Notes under the pieces: generated by a model
Seen by the model: only the letters and a program-made list of their open reading frames with translations
What the model was told of the DNA's origin: nothing
Databases searched by the model: none
Origin: Salvelinus alpinus
Lineage: Eukaryota > Chordata > Actinopteri > Salmoniformes > Salmonidae
NCBI RefSeq assembly: GCF_045679555.1
Contig: NC_092092.1
Coordinates: forward strand, 6,598,653-6,662,652
Reading direction: 5' to 3'
DNA length: 64,000 bases
Shown: positions 60,801 through 64,000 of the stretch, piece after piece
How the letters are laid out: each line of letters opens with the position of its first letter
How positions within the stretch are numbered: position 1 is the stretch's first letter
Program-made: the position numbers and the translations under genes

Positions 60801-63763
60801 TGTGAAGCCTGACGCGCTCTCATGCCTGTATAGCCCGTTGCTACACCATCTGACCCCGAGACCATCCTCCGTACCTCCTGTCTAGCGGCTGCAGTCATCT
60901 GGGGTATAGAGAGCCTGGTCTGTAACCAGATGTTTGTCCCAGACTCTGCCCTTTCTCCCGGTCCTGAAATGGGTGCATTCCTCTGGTTCCCGTTGGACCC
61001 TGGCTTTCATCCGACAAAGTTTTTGGTGCCCCACCATGGTTCCTGACGTCTTTACATTCGTCGCCGCCTGTACTGTGTGTGCACAGAATAAGACTCCACG
61101 GCAAGCTCCGGCTGGCCTCCTTCAACCACTCCCTGTTCCTCACCACCCCTGGTCCCATATATCCCTGGACTTCGTCACTGGTCTTCCTCCATCAGATGGC
61201 AACACCACTTTCCTTTTGGTGGTGGATAGGTTTTCCAAAGCCGCCCATTTCATTCCCCTTCCCAAGTTACCCTCAGGCAAGGAGACGGCCCAGCTCAGGA
61301 TGCAGCACGTCTTCCAGATCCATGGACTTCTGGTCGACATGGTCTCTGACCGCGGTCCTCAGTTCTCGTCCCGATTCTGGAAGGCGTTCTTCACCCTCAT
61401 CGGGTCATCAGCCAGCCTGTCATCCGGTTTTCATCCCCAGTCTAACGGCCAGTTGGAGCGAGCCAATCAGGACCTTGTGACGGCTCTTTGTTGCCTCATC
61501 TCCGCCAACCCCATCAACTGGAGCAAGCAACTTGTTTGGGTGGAATACGTCCACAACACCCTTCCCTGCTCGGCCACTGGTCTCTCGCCTTTCGAGTGTT
61601 CCTTGGGATATCAGCCCCTGCTCTTCCCTGAGCAAGAGGAAGAAGTCAGCATACCCTCTGCCCAGATGTTTGTCCGCCGCTGTCGCTGTACCTGGAAGAG
61701 AGCCCGGTCCGCTCTTATCAAGACCACCTCCAGGTATCGTCTCGGGCAGAGGGTGTGGCTTTCCACTCGGGATCTGCCCCTCCGGATGGAGTTCCGCAAA
61801 CTTTACCCCTGCTTTATCAGCCCTTTCCCCCCATCTCTAACATCCTTAGCCCCACTGCTGTTCACCTTCTATAGCCCCTCACCCTCCGTATACATTCCAC
61901 TTTTCACGTGTCTAGGATTAAACCTCTGTCTCACAGCCCTTTGTCTCCTTTTGCCAGTTTGTCTTGTTTTGTCAGGTCTTACGAGCGTGTTTCTCCTGAT
62001 CTCAAGTTCTTGTTTTCTAGTCTTCCCGGTTCTGACCTCTCTGCCTGTCTTGAGCCTGCCTGCTGTTCTGTCCCTGATTGACTCTGCCTTGGATTACGAA
62101 CCTCTGCCTGCCCTCGACCTGCCCTTTGCCTGCCCCTTTGTTATAATAAATATTCTGAGAACCGAACAATCCGCCTCCTGTGTCTGCGTCTGGGTCATAT
62201 CCTGAGTCGTGATACACCTGTCTAACAACGGCAAAACTGGTTGAAATGACATCTTTTCAAACAATTTTGCTCACTGGGTTTTAGCCAGGTTGACAATTGG
62301 TTCAATAGTGAGAGTAACATTTAGTCTGGTTAAACCAGGCTAACGCCTTATAGTCTTTATAAAGGTAAAACATATTTGTATAGGTTTACCACATCCTGTG
62401 TAACATGCAGATGTGTTGTAAATACACAGAGAGAAGGGAAGTGAGAAATCCACTGTACAAAAACATGAAGGATTATGGCTGTAAAGTAATCCCAGATTTG
62501 AGTCATCTGGCCAAACAAGGTCCTCCAGAGGAGAAGGGTCAGGACCAGAAACGGATACCACGTGCTTGATAGCAGAATAGAATGTTCAGGGAAGCTGTTC
62601 TCTAATGAGTTTCAAATGGCAGGAGTAGAATGGAGTGGAACTGTGTTGCAAAATTGTCTAATGAAGATCTATTTTATGCTTATTTATGTAGCCTGGTCGC
62701 AGAGCTGTTTGTCATGACAATGACCATAGCAGTTGGCAAGGCATGAAAAATAGATCTGGGACCAGGCTAACGCTAACGGCTAGATGTTTGCCTATTCTAC
62801 ATTCCATAATGTGGAATATTTGCATCTAGAACAACGTGTAAACTTTCCACTCTTTGTTTGACCCCATTTCCTCCCAACTCCTTCCCCATATCCCTCTCTC
62901 CTCATCTACTCAACTACATCTCTCCTTCCCCATATCCCTCTCTCCTCAACTACATCTCTCCTTCCCCATATCCCTCTCTCCTCAACTACATCTCTCCATC
63001 CCCATATCCCTCTCTCCTTATCTCCTCAATGACACCTCTCCTTCCCCATATCCCTCTCCCCTCATCTACATCTCTCCATCCCCATATCCCTCTCTCCTCA
63101 TCTCCTCAACTACATCTCTCCTTCCCCATATCCCTCTCTCCTCAACTACATCTCTCCATCCCCATATCCCTCTCTCCTCAACTACATCTCTCCATCCCCA
63201 TATCCCTCTCTCCTCATCTCCTCAACTACATATCTCCATCCCCATATCCCTCTCTCCTCATTTTCTCTACTCATCTCCCCTTCTTCGTTTCTCCTCCAGC
63301 CTTTCTGCTGCTGGGCTCATCCCAGGTCCTGGTGTTTGTCCTGGGCATGGTGCTGATGGGGGTGTCCCACGCTGTCATTACCGTTAAAGGAACCCACCTG
63401 GCCAGCCACGGATCGCTGAGCGAGTCCCCTGCCTGGGCCGAGTTCTGGGCCGTGTTCTTCATAGAGGTAAGAGAGAGTGAGAGGGGTGGGGGGGGGGGGG
63501 GGGCATCTGTGATCTAATGTCACCAGATAGATGGCATAATTGCTGAATTTTCAGCTAGTAATTCAGCTATCTGTCTGTCCAGGTGTGTGGGTCGTTCACT
63601 GCAAGGGCAGGTGTAACAGGCCACATTAAGATGCATCATGCCCACACCAACGTGATCGGCCTGGGTGACTCCAGCACCTGGAAGATACCCTGTCTACCCC
63701 GGAGCGTCTACCTGTTCATCGCACCCCTGACTGTACCCATTATCACTCCTCTGGTGGCTCTAG
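57865..63763 (+). CDS. fads6: Fatty acid desaturase 6, first three coding exons, 3' end outside window
   Basis: FADS6 is an orphan member of the membrane-bound di-iron desaturase family; its substrate is not established. Exons: 57865-58207, 63300-63466, 63583-63763, in phase (230 residues plus one base so far). Exon 1 has a variable Glu/Lys/Gly-rich head and then [19 protein letters not shown], matching the conserved SSWWER block. Exons 2-3 give hydrophobic membrane segments, the first histidine box HLASH (H147, H151; HxxxH) in [10 protein letters not shown] and the second HIKMHH (H184, H188, H189; HxxxHH), followed by [11 protein letters not shown]. The third His box should lie past the window. 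I chose the ATG at 57865 because in-frame stops lie upstream in the 27-bp duplication near 57750. Exon 1 reads open into intron 1 because the 22-bp array there has no stop in that frame; this extension is not real coding. Intron 1 (5.1 kb) contains a Gypsy element. The next exon is not visible before 64000. Confidence 0.92.
58205..58790. repeat. 22-bp minisatellite at the fads6 exon 1 donor
   Basis: About 26 copies of CTCCATACACCTGTCTCACA CA start within ten bases of the exon 1 donor (CCAG|GTAATC). Since no frame of the array contains a stop, the exon 1 frame stays open to 58866, which explains a spurious 333-codon frame. Confidence 0.93.
58915..59062 (+). repeat. tRNA(Lys)-type SINE (HpaI/SmaI-like)
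   Basis: TCTCTGGCTCAGTTGGTAGA (A box) and GTGGGTTCGATTGCC (B box), followed by the tail TGTAAGTCGCTTTCGATAAA AGTGTCTGCTAAATGG. This is the tRNA-Lys-derived SINE architecture of salmonids. Not a functional tRNA gene: the tRNA-like part has no proper 3' acceptor half. Confidence 0.8.
59697..60805 (+). pseudogene. Gypsy reverse transcriptase/RNase H, broken
   Basis: Copies genomic RNA to DNA in intact elements. RT pieces in order: [20 protein letters not shown] (59820), [20 protein letters not shown] (60016), the catalytic [10 protein letters not shown] (60105), and [12 protein letters not shown] with [16 protein letters not shown] (60250-60400). RNase H part 60470-60805: [20 protein letters not shown] and [11 protein letters not shown]. 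Frame changes occur near 59960, 60205 and 60415, plus a stop, so no product is possible as it stands. Confidence 0.88.
60934..61800 (+). pseudogene. Gypsy integrase fragment
   Basis: The open part starts in the zinc-binding region, of which CTVCAQNK remains. It keeps the DDE core: [12 protein letters not shown] with the first Asp, [15 protein letters not shown] with the second, and [15 protein letters not shown] with the Glu. It ends after [17 protein letters not shown], just where a chromodomain-type C-terminus would follow in many fish Gypsy elements; that part is absent. The frame then reads on into the LTR as far as 62205. Confidence 0.88.
62875..63265. repeat. Pyrimidine-rich repeat at the end of fads6 intron 1
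   Basis: Units of CATCTCTCCTTCCCCATATC followed by CCTCTCTCCTCAACTA, about ten copies with inserted CATCTCCT steps. It runs into the natural polypyrimidine tract and acceptor TTTCTCCTCCAG at 63299. Confidence 0.92.
63484..63504. repeat. G-run after fads6 exon 2 donor
   Basis: About 17 consecutive G starting 23 bp after the exon 2 donor. It makes up part of a 116-bp intron, the shortest intron of this gene. Confidence 0.85.
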
Positions 63764-63779
63764 GTGAGGCAAATACAGG

Positions 63780-63780
<1 letters not shown>

Positions 63781-63869
<89 letters not shown>
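63781..63869. repeat. (GT)n microsatellite, about 43 repeats
   Basis: Begins 17 bp after the exon 3 donor of fads6. A following TTTCCAG|GTGTAGG looks like an acceptor, but the frame stops within 12 codons. Confidence 0.96.
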
Positions 63870-63871
<2 letters not shown>

Positions 63872-64000
63872 CCAGGTGTAGGTTACATCATGCTCTGTCG
63901 CTGTTAGGTTGCTGTTGTTTGAAACAGGAACATGTTGAGACCTGTGTTAAGCTAATCATGTTTGAAAGGCTGACAATAACATTATTGTTTAGGCCCCTTC

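Larger units (their letters stand above)
59127..62214 (+). mobile_element. Decayed Ty3/Gypsy LTR retrotransposon
   Basis: The 5' LTR at 59127-59550 starts TGTCACAGC and ends GTTGTGATA. The 3' LTR is recognisable only from about 61951 to 62214 (CAGTTTGTCTTGTTTTG to GTCGTGATA), its first part being lost or diverged. Flanks CACCG/CACCT are a 4-of-5 match to a target duplication. A gag start ([20 protein letters not shown], 59564) runs only about 130 bp before polymerase sequence, so most of gag and the protease are deleted. Inside fads6 intron 1, same orientation as the gene. Confidence 0.9.

Noticed and set aside
63890-63907. Possible fourth fads6 exon after TTTCCAG
   Set aside because: In the required phase the frame reads GGVGYIMLCRC and stops; it does not match the family, so the true exon is probably beyond the window.

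Overview
This is vertebrate nuclear DNA, almost certainly from a salmonid fish (Salmo, Oncorhynchus, Salvelinus or a close relative). The genes are split by GT-AG introns and encode recognisable vertebrate proteins. The spaces between exons are full of repeats typical of salmonid genomes: tRNA-derived SINEs ending in a CTAGTTAAATAAAGG-type tail, Tc1-like transposons with TA target sites, a LINE whose 3' end carries ATGCGCCGAATACAACAGG, small palindromic MITE-like elements, Ty3/Gypsy LTRs, and many minisatellites. No prokaryotic, viral or organellar gene is present. Family and paralogue calls rest on recall of these families, not on a database search.

Gene layout, left to right. (1) HID1, + strand, 2408-19724: eighteen exons read to the stop codon; only the first ~70 residues lie before the window. 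(2) An otopetrin proton channel, - strand, 31749-22733: eight exons, complete. (3) USH1G (SANS scaffold), + strand, 33614-49721: five exons, complete, with a 12.5-kb first intron. (4) FADS6 (fatty acid desaturase 6), + strand, from 57865: the first three coding exons; the rest lies past the right edge. HID1 and otop are tail to tail, otop and ush1g are head to head with 1.86 kb between their start codons, and ush1g and fads6 are in tandem. Order and orientation match the HID1-OTOP3-OTOP2-USH1G-FADS6 block of human 17q25.1, except that one otopetrin is present instead of two.

The genes do not form one pathway. HID1 acts at the trans-Golgi in dense-core vesicle formation, otopetrins are acid-sensing/vestibular proton channels, SANS belongs to the Usher complex of hair cells and photoreceptors, and FADS6 is an orphan membrane desaturase. 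Otopetrin and SANS share inner-ear relevance and lie divergently, so a shared regulatory interval is conceivable but not shown.

The rest is repeats. Over twenty tandem arrays (units about 15-60 bp) occupy introns and intergenic DNA, and three enter coding exons. Several transposons are nested: a SINE split by a LINE that is itself split by a Tc1 element (36499-41147); an L1-like LINE split by a truncated Tc1 and by a solo LTR with perfect 5-bp target duplication (25.6-30.1 kb); and a LINE split by a non-coding LTR element with a primer-binding-like site (52785-56190). A decayed Ty3/Gypsy element sits in fads6 intron 1.

I found no convincing undescribed biological system. The most useful leads are a GC-AG intron in otop, minisatellites that multiply splice-acceptor-like motifs next to real exons, coding repeat expansions in otop/ush1g/hid1, the single-otopetrin synteny block, and the non-coding LTR element at 53.1-55.7 kb.
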